Source: Tillandsia leiboldiana
Lineage: Eukaryota > Streptophyta > Magnoliopsida > Poales > Bromeliaceae
Direction: 5' to 3'
Length of the DNA: 64,000 nucleotides
NCBI GenBank assembly: GCA_029204045.2
Contig: JAQNDB010000194.1
Coordinates: forward strand, 1-64,000
Both the position numbers and the translations under genes were made by a program. Each line of letters starts with the position of its first letter. Within the stretch, counting starts at the first letter, position 1. The notes below the pieces were generated by a model that was not told the DNA's origin, did not search any database, and worked only from the letters and a program-made list of their open reading frames with translations. Positions 9,085 to 20,163 of the stretch are shown piece by piece.

Positions 9085-12000
9085 TGTCACGCCCCGGGGT
9101 CGAAACTGCGACCCGGGCTCGCTAACAGATCCGCCATCTGTACGGAAACTGCCGTACAGACGAAGCGTCTAGCCTGCAAAAGACAAAACTACAGCTAGGC
9201 AGATATCAGAGCGGATAAAAAGCTGTACTATAAAATTTTTCTCAACTACAAAGCTGCTACAACACATAGCCTATCTCCGAAAATCAAAAGATACAAATAG
9301 AAGTCCACCTATACAACATCTACGAATCCAAATGGGAGATAGCTAAACAGGAAACATAACCAACTCCCACAATCCGGGATGGTACATCTACCTCTCTCTA
9401 AAGTAACAATGCTGGTAGGGAACTATCACGCGACTCCCTGTCCTCGGCCCGTCCAGTCAAGCACAGCAGGAACGGAAGAAAGCCTCAGCAACCTGTCACC
9501 GACAGAGGGTGTGAGAACTACATCCTACAGTAGTTCTCAGTGGGTACCGTCTCCAAGAACCACGGTCTGCCCACTAAGTCTACCAGAGGCATAAGATAGA
9601 GAAAAGACTGATGAGAAATATAAATAAGCTGGAAAAGAATCTACAGCTATCATGCCTCTATCTACTATGCTCAACAAGAAGAGACTATGGATGATGGTAT
9701 GCAGTCACTCACAGCTGACAACATGTCACAAGTACTAAGCCCAAGACGCTCTACTATGACACATGCTACACCATCACTCCCTCAGTACATCTCAAATCTC
9801 GGCGACTGCCCACCCGGGTCCAGTCGAGTCAAGCCTGCGCCCCCTGGTGTATCAACCAGGGTGTCCCAACGGACAAACTCGATATCTCACACAGTGACCC
9901 CATGGTAGCACGGCTAGGGGTATCAAGCGGCCACTAGTATATGAACTAGGCGCATATCGCGGCCTCGTCAAGCTCGGTATCATCATCGCAGCCTCATCAG
10001 GCTCGGAATCATCAACGCACCCTCATCAGGCTCGGAATCATCAACGCACCCGGGGCGTGGTTCGAGGGGTGCGACCCCACCGAACTCAAGTATCTCATCA
10101 GTATCACTGTCTCACAAGTGGCTCCTGCAGGCTGTGGTCCTCGATCAAACAGATCGGTATCTCGATGCTCAAAGCACAAACTCAGTCGGAGAACCCTCCA
10201 CGACTCAATCTCACAACACAGACCCACTCAACGAAGGTACTACACAGCTGGGACCACCGTCTCACCCACGGCTCCCACAACACAACTCCACTGAACTAAA
10301 CACTCAACTCACGGCCGGAGCTACTCCACGGCCAGATCTACGAAGGGTCCGAAACCCAGGGAGACTAACAACTACGTCCCCAAGAGAGAAAGCAGCCCTT
10401 AGAACCCAGATCACTCGAATCCGCTCGGGTGGATAAGTTTATAAGAAACCATGTCATTTATTTCGGAAAATCATTCGATCTGAGAGAAAGCCATCTTTAT
10501 AATGATTTTTAGTCTTTTTTTTAGGAAAACCCTTTGAAATCAAGTTTTATGCCCAAGCCTCGAAGAGCTGATGCCTTCGTCCCAACGGACGAGAACAGAC
10601 TCAGACAACCTTGCGAGGCTTGGAAGAAACATTGGCTGACTAAAATCATGTATTTATCCAAAAAGGTTCTGGGTTCAAGGTCCTGCTAACACACGTGCAC
10701 CACGACCCCAACCTGGTGGTGACGAGAAGAACAGTGGAAAGGAAAAACCCCCGGGACCACCGTTTATCTGAAACGGCTCCCCAAAATGCTAACACTGGCC
10801 TAACCCAGCCACCAGACCCCACTCGGCCCCCCGGGCCCGAGTGCAACACCCGTCCCACAACACTCTGACCACTCGGCCCACTACCCGGGCGAGGAAACTC
10901 TAAGTCCCGAAGGATATGAAAAGTGCGGGATGTCTAAAGCATAAGGAACCTAGCCCAAATTAAGGTTCACAAATGGTCTGGTCAAAATCATGCACATATG
11001 ACGGGGGTGCTAGTTAAGTTCCAAGAAAAATACTTAAACTAGCATGCAATCCTATCACAATAGAATTAGAAGGAAGTCCGTAGACTTGGAGAGAAAACCA
11101 ACCCACCTTAGAAAGCCACCAATTGCTCGTCGACACTTGCAATTGGCTCAGCGGGCTTACCTGGCCTCCAAGGGGTCCGCACGCAACACGAAGCCCGATG
11201 CCAGAATCCGCACGCGAATCGGAGCACGCAGCGACCAACCACACGACCGCGCGCCCCGCGGAAACTAAAAACCGCACCGCAAGCTGTCAGAAGCGAAGAA
11301 ATCGCAAAATCAATCAAAACGGTCAAAACCGGGCATCCGTCGGCGAAAAACAGCCTCCGTCAGCGAAAACCAGCGCCCGACGGCGAAAACCAGCACGCGG
11401 CGGCGAAAAACAGCTCCGTCGGCGAAAAACCAGCGCCCGACGGCGAAAAACAGCACGCGGCGGCGAAAAACAGCTCCGTCGGCGAAAAACAGCGCCCGAC
11501 GGCGAAAAACAGCACGCGGCGGCGAAAAAACAGCTCCGTCGGCGATAAACAGCGCCCGACGGCGAAAAACAGCACGCGGCGGCGAAAAACAGCTCCGTCG
11601 GCGAAAAACCAGCGCCCGACGGCAAAAAACAGCACGCGGCGGCGAAAACAGCTCCGTCGGCGAAAACCAGCGCCCGACGGAGAAAAACCGCTCAAAAAAC
11701 AGCTTGCGAAAAATCCTGCGAAAACCGCTCGCGAAAAACTTCCAGAAATCTGCTCGACGGCGAAAAGGCAGCAGCCGACGGCGAAAAACAGCGGCCGACG
11801 GCGAAAAACAGCGGCCGACGGCGAACCACGGGCTCCGACGGCAAAAACACGGCGCCGGCACGCAAACCGAGGAGTCGCCCGCCGTCCGGGAGCACGCCGC
11901 GCGGCGAAAACCCAGCCGCGCGACGAGGGAGGCCCGCCGCACGGCGCCCAACCAAGCAGCGCCGCGCGGCGACCCGCTGCGCGGTGCCGGAGCGCACCGC

Positions 12001-13604
12001 GCAGCGCCCAGCGGAGCTGCGCACAGCGCCCAGCGGCGCTGCGCGCGGCGCCCAGCGGCGCTGCGCGCAGCGCCCAGAGTCGCTGCGCGCGGGCCTGCGC
12101 GCAGCCCACTGCGCTGCGCGCGGCCGCGCGCCTGCGCAGGCCCGCGCGCGGCCCTGCCGCGCGCGCCTGCGCGCGGCCAGGAGGTGCCGCGCGCACCCGC
12201 GCGCGGCCCTGCCGCGCGCCCCTGCGCGTGGCCCTGCCGCGCGCGCCTGCGCGCGGCCAGGAGGTGCCGCGCGCACCCGCGCGCGGCCCTGCCGCGCGCG
12301 CCTGTGCGCGGCCAGGAGATGCCGCGCGCACCCGCGCGCGGCCCTGCCGCGCGCCCCTGCGCGCGGCCCTGCCGCGCGCGCCTGCGCGCGGCCAGGAGGT
12401 GCCGCGCGCACCCGCGCGCGGCCCTGCCGCGCGCCCCTGCGCGCGGCCAGGCAGCGCCGCGTGCAGCACTTTGCTGCACGCGGCGCCACGCCCAGCGGCA
12501 CCTCGCCACAGGGTGCTGCCAACAGCAGACCCTGGCGCCGCGCGTGCGCCGCTGCGCGCGCTCGCGGCCGCCGGCGACGGCAAAAATCAGAAAAAGGCCC
12601 CGATAAATCCAATAAAATCCGAAAATCCCAAAAATCCAAGAATCCACTTTTTTCTTGATTTTTAAAGAACAAATAAAATCCTCAAAGCTCCAAAATTCAA
12701 AGAAACCACAAAAAAGAGAAATTGCTTACCTCGATGTCGCGCGTCGCACGCCCACGAGCTTCACACGGCCTCCAACGGCGAGTCCAAAAATCCGAGATCG
12801 GCTCAAAACTCCTCTTCTTCCTTTTCCTCTCTTTTCCTTTCCTTTCTTTCTCTTTTTTTTCCTTTCTTTCTCTTTTCCTTTCTTTCTCTGCTGCAGAGGG
12901 AGGCTGGGGCCACTTTATATAAAGCATAAAGCTTTATTAATTAAATCCACTAATTAATTAATTCCAATAATCCAACTCCAACTCACTTTTTGCCTTCGGG
13001 CTCTCCGCCGCTGCCCGGAACCTCCCGAACTCCGCTGTAAATCGAAAATACACGCGCTCACAGCTTTTTCTCTCCAAAAAGCTCATCCGTTGAGGCGGGG
13101 TGCTCAAATCACTTACCGGCTCCAAAATTGCCAGTTCCAACTCACTTTTTGCCTCCGGGTCCTCCGCGTCAGTCCGGAACCTCCCGAACCTCGCTGTAAA
13201 TCAAAAGTACATGTGTCCACAGCTTTTTCTCTTCAAAAAGCTCGTCCGTTGAGTCGGGGTGCTCAAATCAATTACCGGCTCCAAAATTGCCAGTTCCGAC
13301 TCACTTTTTGCCTCCGGGCCCTCCGCGTCAGTCCGGAACCTCCCGAACTTCGCTGTAATCTGAAAGTACACCTGTTCCACGTGTTCCTGAATTTCCGGCG
13401 CTCCACGGTGAAGTCTGAAATTCCCAATCTCATCCTCAATCGGCCTACAAAGCCCGGAAAAACCCCGAATCGAGCTGGAGCTTCCGCGTTGATCCGAATC
13501 AACCCGGCATCAACTGTAACCTCAGATACAACATGCTCAAGGCAACTCTCTGCTCCAAGTCATCTGTGTGGTCGGCGCGCTATCCAATGCCCCGGTACTC
13601 TACA
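9085..13604 (-). repeat. E1 5' LTR (right copy)
   Basis: Same order of parts as the left LTR: minisatellite 11330-11860, GC-rich array 11890-12580, leader 12810-12890, TATA 12912-12924, 159-bp module 12981-13400. By eye only a handful of single-base differences separate the copies outside the arrays (for example near 2736/9448 and 3150/9860). Length differs by 38 bp, chiefly through unit gain or loss in the arrays. Confidence 0.92.
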
Positions 13605-14400
13605 CGGTACCCCGCCTGCAGGCGGCCCGCGCGGCATCTGTCCGCGCGGTGCCCGCCTGCGGGCGGTGCCCGCGCAGCACCCCTGCCGCGCGGTGCCCTG
13701 CCTGCAGGCGGCCCGCGCGGCACCTGCCCGCGTGGTGCACGCCTGCGGGCGGTGCCCGCGCGGCGCCCCTGCCGCGCGGTGCCCGCCTGCGGGTGGTGCC
13801 CGCACGGCGCTCCTGCCGTGGGGCGCCCCACCTGTGGCCGGCCCGGCGGCGGCGGCAATCCCCCTCCGCGAAAACTCCACCCCGAAACGCAAAACCACAA
13901 ACCTAACGGAAAAACTCACCTTCGATCCGCCGAGAAAAGAGAAGAAGAGGATCGTCCTATCGTTGTCCGGTTGATCCCGCGAGCAAGAAACCCCCGTCCC
14001 TCTCCCGAATGCCCCGCCGTCGGTCGTAACGAGAGCGAAAAAGGGGTTGGGTCCCGTTTTTTTTTTTTCTTTTCTATTTTTCCCTCTCGTGGCGACTCTT
14101 AAAAACCCTAGCCGCCGAACGAAGGAACCTAAGAGGGAAAACCTAAAACCCTAGGTTCTCAAAGGAATATTAAAGAAATAATAGGAACAGATCCGGCGGC
14201 TAGAATTACCCCGAGAAACGTGCCGATCGTTCGCACGGGTCCCGGGGCGCCTAAAAGGGGTCCGAACTTCAAAATTTTATTCTGGGAGAACCGAGAGTCG
14301 GAATCCGAAACCGATCGCGTCCCCGTTCTCCGTTTCGCGAGCCCTTCCACCTAAAAATGTCCGCGAGCCCCGACGGATTTCCCGGAAAAACACCAAAAAT
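13605..14400 (-). repeat. LTR fragment of gypsy A/B type (right side of E1 insertion)
   Basis: The GC-rich array interrupted by E1 continues to about 13850. After that comes sequence like the promoter-proximal part of the gypsy A and B LTRs: TTCTATTTTTCCCTC with AAAACCCTAGCC at 14070-14110, then a block near 14270-14370 (TTTATTCTGGGAGA, CGTTCTCCGTTTCGCGAG) that recurs at 16140-16250 and in diverged form at 22970-23030. Both fragment boundaries are uncertain. Confidence 0.6.
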
Positions 14401-16346
14401 CGTCCCACAGTCGGACAGTCATAAGAAAAGGGATAACGGGAAGGGTCAAGGAAAGGCCAGGCCTTACACAGACGATCCGGAGCAACCACCCTCTCAAGAG
14501 GGGAAAAGAAACACGAACACCTGTAAAACCTGACCACGTCGAGCATCTACGTCGATGGGTCGCACCGCTCACAAAGAGCCACGAACACCTGTAACACCTG
14601 ACCACGTCGAGCATCTACGTCGACGGGTCGCACCGCTCGCACATTGGCGCCTCAAAACCCCACAACTACGGGGGCCCCACTACGTCACCTCGTGGGTTTA
14701 CACGGGTCATGGACCACTTTTCCGGAAACCTTTGCGGTGGCCAAACCGCGGCTGCGCGTGCTTCAGCCTCGAGCATAGTAACCAAGAATACCGTACATAA
14801 TCAAGTAACGAGGATCATAGAGACTATCAACCACATAAAATCAAATAACGAGAACCATAATGACTATCAACCACATATAATCATATAACACGAACCATAA
14901 TGACTGTCCATAATATCGCAGTTAACCGTACAAAAAGAGTTAGTCACAAGTGTCGGAAATGCCATGCTAAGTCTCCAAATAAAACCCACCTCAAACACGA
15001 AGGAGAAGACGTGTGGAAGCTTCAACTAAAAATACCCTCGCCGTGTGCCCGAACAGCTACAATAAGAATTATTTGTTAAAAAACATCGTCGTGGTTAAAA
15101 ACACTCAAAAACGGGGCGAAACGGGCTAAACACGGAGCTTCTGGACCCTTTTCTGAAGACAGGTGCACGGATCCAGGCGTGGACCGGGTCCACGACGGCA
15201 GGCAGCAGCGGCGCAGACCAGGCGCACGCCGCAGCGGTAGACCGCTGCGGCATGGGCAGGGCCGCGCACGAGCCGAGGCGCGCGCCGGGTCCACACCGTT
15301 TGGGCTACGGGGTGTGCACCGGGTGCACGCCTTAGCGGTGGACCGCGCGGCCTGGCGCACATGTTCCTGCGCCCGGTCCGCGCCTCTGGGCCCGGGAGCC
15401 GTGCGCCAGGTGCACGCCGGGTCCCATGGATCGCGCGGCCTGGCGCACGCATTCGTGCGCCGGGTCCGCGCCCCTGGGCCCGGGAGCTGTGCGCCGGGTG
15501 CACACCGGGTCCCGTGGACCGCGCGGCGACCTGGCCATACCAGGTGAACAGTGCCGCCACTTTTCGCCCCCCCCGCGGCTCCGGTTGCGACCCCGCCACC
15601 CCGGCGACGACCCCGTGGACACGATAACGGCGGCGGTAGCCTCCCGTTTAACAACGGCGGCGACGGCCTCCCGTTCAACAACTCGTATCGCCCGCGACAC
15701 CGACGAAAAAGGAAAACCTCATACCGAAAAGAACGGAAAAACCCGAACCGCTCACCTCGTTTTCGCCGGTAAGGGAGGAAGGAGGAGGATCGTCCCGCTC
15801 TCGTTCGCCGGATTTCGCAGGAAGTGTGATCGTCCTTCCTTCTCCCCGTCTCGTCCCCTTGGTTCTTCACGCCAACCGATGAAGGGGAAAAGCTAGGGAT
15901 CGGGTTCCTCGCACGCGCTCGGGTGGAAACTACGCACCGGAAATGAGAAGTGGGGAAAACCCTACGCCCCCAACCAAAAATGTAAATTGATCGTACAGGT
16001 GTGAATGGGGGGTGGGATTGAACCCTAAACCCCCAAATTCGAAACTTAGCGATCGGGTGCTGATCAGGGTCCACTTACCTCGAAAAGCATGCCGATCTCC
16101 CGCACGTGTTTTGATGCACCCGGAACCGCTGGTAACCTTCAAAAATTTATTCTGGGAGATCCCGGGGTCAGAATTGGAATCCGGTCGCGCCACCGTTCTC
16201 CGTTTCGCGAGCTTTATTGCCTAAAAATACCCGCGAGCCCCGACGGTCTGCCCAGGAACAAAGAATTATTAGCCCACCCTCCGGACCCCTAAAAGGGATA
16301 CGGAAAACTAAAAACTGAAAAACCTATTTTACATGTGGTTACTACA
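14400..16346 (-). repeat. Gypsy A 3' LTR (far end uncertain)
   Basis: It ends at 16346 beside the PPT. It shares blocks with LTR B: GTTTACACGGGTCATGG at ~14690 with GGGTACACGGG at ~21090, and ATCGTCGTGGT plus AAACACTCAAAAACGGG at ~15085 with ~21690. It includes a ~69-bp duplication (14510-14640; ACCACGTCGAGCATCTACG twice), a ~42-bp repeat in about three copies (14795-14900; CTATCAACCACATA) and a GC-rich section with GCGCCGGGTCCGCGCC-like units (15180-15540). The usual TGTCACG terminus is not found at the left. Confidence 0.65.
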
Positions 16347-16382
16347 CCACTCACCTCTTAAAACGAGTTTCATCCTCGAAAC
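16347..16382 (-). promoter_or_regulatory. Gypsy A polypurine tract and hairpin
   Basis: TTTTAAGAGGTGAGTGG (minus strand) abuts the LTR start at 16346. It is preceded by GTTTCGAGGATGAAAC (16367-16382), the gypsy A version of the hairpin beside the PPT in E1-E3 and gypsy B. Confidence 0.78.
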
Positions 16383-16430
16383 TCAAACCTGGGTCGCGGT
16401 GAAAAGGTTGGGGTAACACTCCCTCATTTT

Positions 16431-19400
16431 TTACTCTAGCTCCCACGTCGCTTCTCGCTCCTCATGGTTGCTCCAGAGCACCTTCACGTAGTGGATGGCT
16501 CAGTTTCGCAGCGATTTGCTTTCCCTTGCTAGGATTCTCACCGGGGTTTCCTCGAAGCTTAGGTCTTCCTTAAGTTCGAGTGCAGAGACGTCCAGAACGT
16601 GTGATGGATCGGAAAGGTACTTCTGGAGCATTGAAACGTGGAACACGTCATGGACTCGATCGAGGTTTGGTGGTAGGGCAAGGCGGTAAGCCACTGGGCC
16701 AATGCGCTCCAGGATCTCGAATGGCCCCACAAACCGTGGGCTCAGCTTGCCCTTCAGCCCGAAACGCTTGATTCCTCTGGATGGCGAGACCCGTAAAAAC
16801 ACATGCTCTCCCAGTTGGAATTCCAAGTCGCGGCGCCTCTGGTCAGCGTAGCTCTTCTGTCGACTCTGGGCGGTCAGTAAGCGCTGTCTGATGAGGCGTA
16901 CCTTCTCTTCAGTTTCTTCCACTAAGTCGGGTCCCAAGAACTTCCGTTCTCCCAAGTCGTCCCAACAGATCGGGGATCGGCAGCGCCTCCCATACAAGGC
17001 TTCGTAGGGTGCCATCTGGATGCTGGCCTGGTAGCTGTTGTTGTAGGCGAATTTCACGAGGGGTAGGTAGCGTGCCCAACCAGCCCCCCAGTCAAGTACA
17101 CAGGCGCGAAGTAGGTCCTCGAGAGTCTGAATCACCCGCTCCGACTGTCCGTCCGTCTGGGGGTGGAAGGCTGTGCTGAACTGGAGTTTGGTCCCCAAGG
17201 CCCGCTGTAGACTCTGCCAAAACTTCGAGACAAAGCACGTGTCTCTATCCGAGGTGATCGATGCCGGCACTCCATGCAGTGTCACGATCTCGCTGATGTA
17301 GACTTGAGCTAACCGCTCTCGGGTCCAGGTGGTATGAATGGGCAGGAAGTGTGCTAACTTGGTTAACCGGTCCACTATGACTCAAATCGTGTCGTGCCCC
17401 TGCTGCGAACGTGGAAACCCAGTGACAAAATCCATGGTGATCTGATCCCACTTTCACTCCGGCACCGGTAAGGGCTGTAACTTTCTTGCTGGTCGCTGAT
17501 GCTCAACCTTTATCTGTTGACATACCAGGCAATGAGCTACTTGTCGTGTCACATCCCCCTTCAGCTTGGGCCACCAGAAGGTCTGCTTGAGGTCCCTATA
17601 CATCTTCGTGCCCCCTGGATGCGCCGCATAAGGGGCGCGGTGTGCCTCTGCCAGAATTTCCTCCTTCAACTTCGACGAATTCGGCACGCAAATCCGCCCG
17701 TGGAACCGTAGGGTGCCGTCGCCTTCCACTGAAATACCGTTCTCTTGGTCCGGGGAGATCTTGTCTCGTACGAGCTATAAGTGAGAGTCGGTCTGTTGTC
17801 CTTCCCAGATCTTCTCGAACAGCGTCGGCTTGACTACCAAGGTTAAAAGTTGCGCAATCGTGCCCGCTGGTACCACCTCCAACTTCAATCGTGCGAACTC
17901 CGCGATCAAGCTGCTCTGCTCAGTTATCGCGCCTCCAGACACCCCTTCTAGTTGCCCCTTCCTGCTCAAAGCGTCAGCCACCACGTTTGCCTTCCCGGGG
18001 TGGTATTGGATTGTTAGATCGTAATCCTTCAGCAACTCTAGCCACCGCCTCCGCCGCAAATTTAATTCCTTTTGGGTGAATAGGTACTTAAGGCTTTGAT
18101 GGTCGGACAAGACGTTACAGTGGACACCAAAGAGGTACTGTCTCCATAACTTTAGAACGAAGACCACTACAGCCAGCTCCAAATCATGTATCGGGTAGTT
18201 CTTTTCGTAATCCTTCAGTTGCCTAGAAGCATAGGCTATTACTTTCCCTTGTTGCATCAGTACACCCCCAAGGCCGATCCTTGATGCGTCGCAGTACACT
18301 TCATAATCCTCTCCGGGTACTGGTAGTACAAGTATTGGTGCCCGGGTGAGCCTTCTTTTGAGTTCTTCGAAACTCTCCTGGCATTTAGCCATCCATAAAA
18401 ACTTCTCCCCTTTCCTGGTCAACCGGTTTAAAGGGGCAGCAATCTGCGTCTGTAGTATCCTGCCAGGCCCAGGAAACTGCGAATCTCTGTCACCGTAGTC
18501 GGCGGCTGCCAGTCGATCACCGATTCCACCTTCTTGGGGTCCACGGCGATTCCCTCCGCCGAGATCACGTGCCCTAGAAATCCCACTTCGCGAATCCAGA
18601 ATTCACATTTCTTGAGCTTAGCGAACAACTTCTGATCCCTTAGAGTCTGGAGAATCGTTCGCAAATGGTCCTCGTGCTCCTCGTCGGTGGGTGAAAAGAT
18701 CAGGATGTCGTCGATGAAGACCACTACGAAATGGTCTAGAAAGGGCCGGAAGATTCTGTTCATCATATCCATGAATATCGCAGGGGCGTTCGTAAGCCCG
18801 AACGGCATAACTGTGAACTCGTAGTGGCCGTACCGGGTCCGGAAGGCGGTTTTTGGAATGTCTTCGTTCCGAACCCGGAGCTAGTGGTAACCCGATTGCA
18901 GGTCAATCTTTGAAAAGACCGTCGCTCCCCGTAGTTGGTCGAAGAGGTCGTCGATTCTGGGCAGGGGGTACTTGTTCTTCACTGTAACCTTGTTTATCCC
19001 TCTGTAGTCGATGCAGAGACGCAGGCTTCCGTCTTTCTTCCGCACAAAGAGTACCGGTGCGCCCCAGGGTGACACACTCGGCCTGATAAACCCTTTGTCC
19101 AAGAGGTCCTCCAGTTGCACCTTAAGCTCCTTCAACTCCGCGAAGGCCATTCGGTAAGGCGCCTTCGTAATAGGCTGCGTGCCCGGTAGGAGTTCGATAG
19201 GGAACACCACCTCCCGTTCAGGGGGCATCCCGGGCAGTTCCGTCGGGAAAACATCGGGAAAGTCCCTCACTACTGGGATGTCAGAAAGTGTTGCCGGGGG
19301 TCGGGTGACTAGATCCACAGACGCCAAGTAGGCCACACACCCACCCTTTACTAGTCTTCTGGCCCTTGCTGCTGAGATGACCGCTGGGAAGGAGGTGCTC

Positions 19401-20158
19401 TTGCACGCCAGATACACGTGCTCAGGGAAACCCGGTTCTTGTAGTCGCACCTGCCGCTTCTCACAGTCAATAAGTGCCTGGTACCTCGAGAGCCAGTCCA
19501 TGCCCAACACTGCGTTGTACTCCTTCAGGGGAATTACCACCAAATCCCAAGGGCAAGCCAGTCGCCCTAGCTTAATCGGGCAGGCGGCCACAAAGCTGAC
19601 CGCCTCCAATGCCCCACCCGCCGTTTGGGCCGTCATTCGACTTTGGTGAGGTATCTCCCCAAGACCATGCACAAATACGAAGTCACGAGAAATGAAAGAG
19701 TGTGTTGCTCCGGTATCAAAAAGAGTTCTAGCACGGGAATTTGAAACAGAAGTAATACCTGCAAGTACATCCTCCGGCGGGTCCGTCTCTTGGCGGTTCA
19801 TCAAGTAAACTCTCCCGCCAGCCTAAGGTTGCCTTTCCCCCTCTCGCCGTGGTGCAGGGGGTCTAGAAGTCGACCCTATAGGAGCTTTTCCCTGTCCAGA
19901 AGGTTGTGGCGAAGGTGCAGAAGCTGCCGAGGAAGCCGTTCCCAAGGATAAGGGGCAGTTGCGGCGAAAGTGCCCCTGCTTGCCGCAGCGGTAGCAATGA
20001 TCATTTCTTTGGGGGCAATCCAACACTCGGTGCGCCCACCCGCATATCACACAAGGCCCATCCCCCGGCCTCGGTCCTCCTGCAGGTGCGCTACGAGATC
20101 CCATCTGTGTTCTCCACCGTTTGGGGGGTCGGTTCCCGCTAGAAGAGCCTCCCCCCGA
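16431..20158 (-). pseudogene. Gypsy A gag(3')-pol pseudogene: zinc knuckle, PR, RT, RNH, INT, chromodomain-like end
   Basis: Domains in order: zinc knuckle CYRCGKQGHFRRNC (~20000); protease LFDTGATHSF (~19720); RT N-terminal part with WGAPVLFVRKKDG (~19060); RT active site VVFIDDILIFS (~18710); RNase H YCDASRIGLGGVL (~18280); integrase zinc-binding H/H plus CLVCQQ (~17530-17660); integrase core DRLTKLAHF, TSDRDTCF and QTDGQSERV (~17370-17130); GKLSPRFVGPFEILER (~16720); chromodomain-like YVKVLWSNHEER and WELE ending at 16431. In-frame stops lie near 19820, 18878, 17772, 17451, 17380 and 16500. A deletion of about 20 bp near 18440 shifts frame in the RT-RNase H link. All six stops fit C-to-T or G-to-A changes. 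Not translatable as one protein. Confidence 0.88.
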
Positions 20159-20163
20159 GTACC

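Larger units (their letters stand above)
2373..13604 (-). mobile_element. E1: complete non-autonomous Ty3/gypsy-like LTR retrotransposon
   Basis: The element is 11,232 bp, read on the minus strand. The LTRs are 2373-6854 (4,482 bp) and 9085-13604 (4,520 bp), each running from TGTAGAGTACCGG to GGGGCGTGACA in element orientation. A 5-bp target duplication CGGTA lies at 2368-2372 and 13605-13609. The PBS is next to the right (5') LTR and the PPT next to the left (3') LTR. The 2,230-bp interior carries only broken gag and pol remnants. LTRs form about 80% of the element, a LARD-like layout. The LTR pair differs by few substitutions plus array indels, so insertion is recent and enzymes must have come in trans (inference). 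Confidence 0.93.
14400..20163 (-). mobile_element. Gypsy A: decayed Ty3/gypsy chromovirus-type element
   Basis: Read on the minus strand: partial gag, protease, reverse transcriptase, RNase H, integrase and a chromodomain-like end (20158-16431), then PPT and 3' LTR (LTR start TGTAGTAACCACATG at 16346). Gag is cut at 20163, directly abutting the gypsy B LTR, so the 5' LTR and PBS are absent here. The far end of the 3' LTR is not defined; homology with LTR B is clear from about 14640. Domain order RT-RNH-INT places it in Ty3/gypsy. Confidence 0.82.

Noticed and set aside
13090..13974. 294-codon frame extending from the E1 LTR into flanking DNA; related 337-codon frame at 6340
   Set aside because: Crosses the LTR/TSD boundary and is built from the 159-bp module and GC array; no domain.
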